From NCBI GenBank assembly GCA_036389695.1, contig DASVWG010000103.1:1-7085 (forward strand): a DNA stretch of 7,085 nucleotides, given 5' to 3'. Position numbers and translations under genes: made by a program. Below the pieces are notes generated by a model. That model was given only the letters and a program-made list of their open reading frames with translations. It was not told where the DNA came from and made no database searches. The stretch is from JALZHR01 sp036389695 (GTDB lineage Bacteria > Acidobacteriota > Blastocatellia > Pyrinomonadales > Pyrinomonadaceae). This document shows, one piece after another, positions 6,053 to 7,085 of the stretch (within the stretch, counting starts at the first letter, position 1; each line of letters begins with the position of its first letter).

Positions 6053-6369
6053 AGATTTTGCTTGATGAATGTATTGACCGACGCTTCGCCCGCGAATTAA
6101 TCGATTATGAAGTTAAAACCGTTCCGCAGATGAGCTGGGCAGCCAAAAAGAACGGCGAATTAATGCTTCTGGCTGAAGCGGAATTTGATGTTTTTATTAC
6201 AGTTGACCGAAATCTTTCTTTTCAACAAAATCTGCCGAAATATGATATTGCCGTAGTAGTGTTGCGAGCAAAATCAAATCGTCTTATTGATTTACAGCCT
6301 TTCGCGGCGAAAATTATTGAAGCTTTGCCTGATTTACAAAAAGGGAAAGCTGAAATTATTGCGCTGTAG
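6049..6369 (+). CDS. DUF5615 PIN-like protein, probable toxin nuclease
   Basis: The protein has 106 residues and starts at a GTG overlapping the upstream stop. GGAG at 6034-6037 lies 11 nt before the start. The sequence begins MKILLDECIDRR, with the conserved acidic pair D6-E7 after a beta strand, and continues with a second acidic motif, FDVFITVDRNLSFQQN (D47, D53, N55), as expected of a compact PIN-like fold that binds metal. Family knowledge suggests an RNase-type toxin; the target is unknown and activity is not shown by the sequence alone. The codons are AT-richer than in the flanking envelope genes, which suggests horizontal acquisition of the pair. The stop at 6367-6369 is only 5 bp from the stop of the convergent gene on the other strand, with no terminator between them. 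Confidence 0.9.
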   Translation: MKILLDECIDRRFARELIDYEVKTVPQMSWAAKKNGELMLLAEAEFDVFITVDRNLSFQQNLPKYDIAVVVLRAKSNRLIDLQPFAAKIIEALPDLQKGKAEIIAL

Positions 6370-6374
6370 GAATT

Positions 6375-7076
6375 TTAAACTTCAAACAAAATATCGATTT
6401 CGACGCGGCGTTTGGCGTCGTCGAGAAATTTTTCGATTTCTTCTTCGACTTTTCGTTCGGTCAGAATTTGATTGATGCGCGGGCGGACTTCTGCCAGCGT
6501 CGGAACGAGCGTGCCCGGATTGCGGCGGCGAAAGTCGGGCGTGAAAACGTCGCGGAAATATCGTTCTTCGTCCTGCGGCGTGATGATGACGAACGAGCGA
6601 AAGCGAAAATCCAGATATTTTTCGATGGCGACGCGCTGCTGCATTATGCGCAGGAAATTTTCGTCGGCGACCGATGTAAAACCGACCGAGCGCAGGCGTC
6701 TTTCAAATTCGGCGGTCGAAGGGAAAAGCGCCAGAACTCTTTTGATTTCCGCATTTACTTCCGCTTCGGTCGGGGCGTTGCGCGGCAGGCGCTTGGCTTC
6801 GAGCGCGAAAAGACGCTGGTTGATAAGAAGCTGCAAGACTTTGTTCAGGTCATCGGAATTCGGCGGATTGAGCGGCGCTTCGGGGATGAGCGCCAGCTGC
6901 CAGAGCAAATCGGAATACGTTATCAGCTCGGAGCTGGAAACGCCGTCGCTGATGGTCGCGACCGTTTTATCGACTATTTGCTGCGCGTCCGATTTTATCG
7001 CCGAAGCGAAGACGAGCAAGCCGACGGCGACAATCAAGAGAGCCTTTCGTAGATGATTAAAGCGCGCAGTTTTCAT
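6375..7076 (-). CDS. Exported SurA-N-like chaperone protein without a parvulin domain
   Basis: The protein has 233 residues from the ATG at 7076-7074. CAGG about 3 nt upstream is a weak ribosome binding site, and the upstream region is cut by the window edge. A signal peptide is clear: basic MKTARFNHLRK, a hydrophobic core ALLIVAVGLLVFASA, and a likely cut after SDA before QQIV. The mature part resembles the SurA N-terminal chaperone domain: strand VDKTVATISD, then LLWQLALIPE, then VLQLLINQRLFALEAKR, then PTEAEVNAEIKRVLALFP, and a closing helix with ERKVEEEIEKFLDDAKRR. The parvulin peptidyl-prolyl isomerase module found in full SurA is missing. It probably helps outer-membrane or secreted proteins through the periplasm, without isomerase activity; this role is inferred. 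It may be the first or an internal gene of a leftward operon continuing out of the window on its 5' side. Confidence 0.8.
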   Translation of the reverse strand: MKTARFNHLRKALLIVAVGLLVFASAIKSDAQQIVDKTVATISDGVSSSELITYSDLLWQLALIPEAPLNPPNSDDLNKVLQLLINQRLFALEAKRLPRNAPTEAEVNAEIKRVLALFPSTAEFERRLRSVGFTSVADENFLRIMQQRVAIEKYLDFRFRSFVIITPQDEERYFRDVFTPDFRRRNPGTLVPTLAEVRPRINQILTERKVEEEIEKFLDDAKRRVEIDILFEV

Positions 7077-7085
7077 AACCTGACA

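Noticed and set aside
6468..7056. Two plus-strand reading frames opposite the SurA-like gene
   Set aside because: Both are Arg-rich antisense shadows; the minus-strand frame has a signal peptide and family-like motifs.
1..7085. tRNA, rRNA, riboswitch or origin of replication
   Set aside because: I saw no cloverleaf, ribosomal or known riboswitch core sequence by eye; a covariance-model search would be needed to exclude small structured RNAs.

Overview
The window most likely comes from a member of the Acidobacteriota, possibly the Blastocatellia or Pyrinomonas-like group. The main evidence is a secreted protein of the VWFA-related type that is greatly expanded in that phylum. The overall gene style also fits: moderate GC, codons rich in gcg/gaa/aaa, and signal-peptide proteins with proline/threonine linkers. 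This assignment is inferred from protein style; there is no rRNA or marker gene here to prove it.

Layout from left to right. Positions 3-518 (+) hold the 3' end of a gene with a Pro/Glu-rich linker and a conserved charged helical C-terminal domain, closed by a strong rho-independent terminator (538-573). Positions 519-1170 form a convergent intergenic region with no convincing gene but a great deal of repeat structure. It contains heptamer (TGCAAAA) runs, a ten-unit array of 16-bp near-palindromes set every 21 bp, and a 254-bp imperfect inverted repeat. That inverted repeat has 12-bp terminal inverted repeats and 9-bp flanking direct repeats, so it looks like a MITE. Positions 1171-3336 (-) encode a 721-aa exported VWFA-related protein. 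A 116-bp divergent promoter region with repeated TTTGATG motifs follows. Positions 3453-5801 (+) encode a 782-aa Slt70-like lytic transglycosylase that may be a lipoprotein. Positions 5840-6369 (+) hold a two-gene DUF433/DUF5615 module of the toxin-antitoxin type, with 4-bp overlapping genes. Positions 6375-7076 (-) encode a short exported SurA-N-like protein that converges on the toxin with a 5-bp gap.

The three envelope genes share a theme: an exported VWFA protein, a peptidoglycan-cleaving enzyme and a SurA-like chaperone fragment. They are on different strands, so they are not one operon. The DUF433/DUF5615 pair is AT-richer and looks like a small mobile insertion between them. The part most likely to be undescribed is the 580-1170 repeat region: a helically phased palindrome array enclosed by inverted heptamer repeats and followed directly by a MITE-like element whose target duplication abuts the VWFA stop codon.
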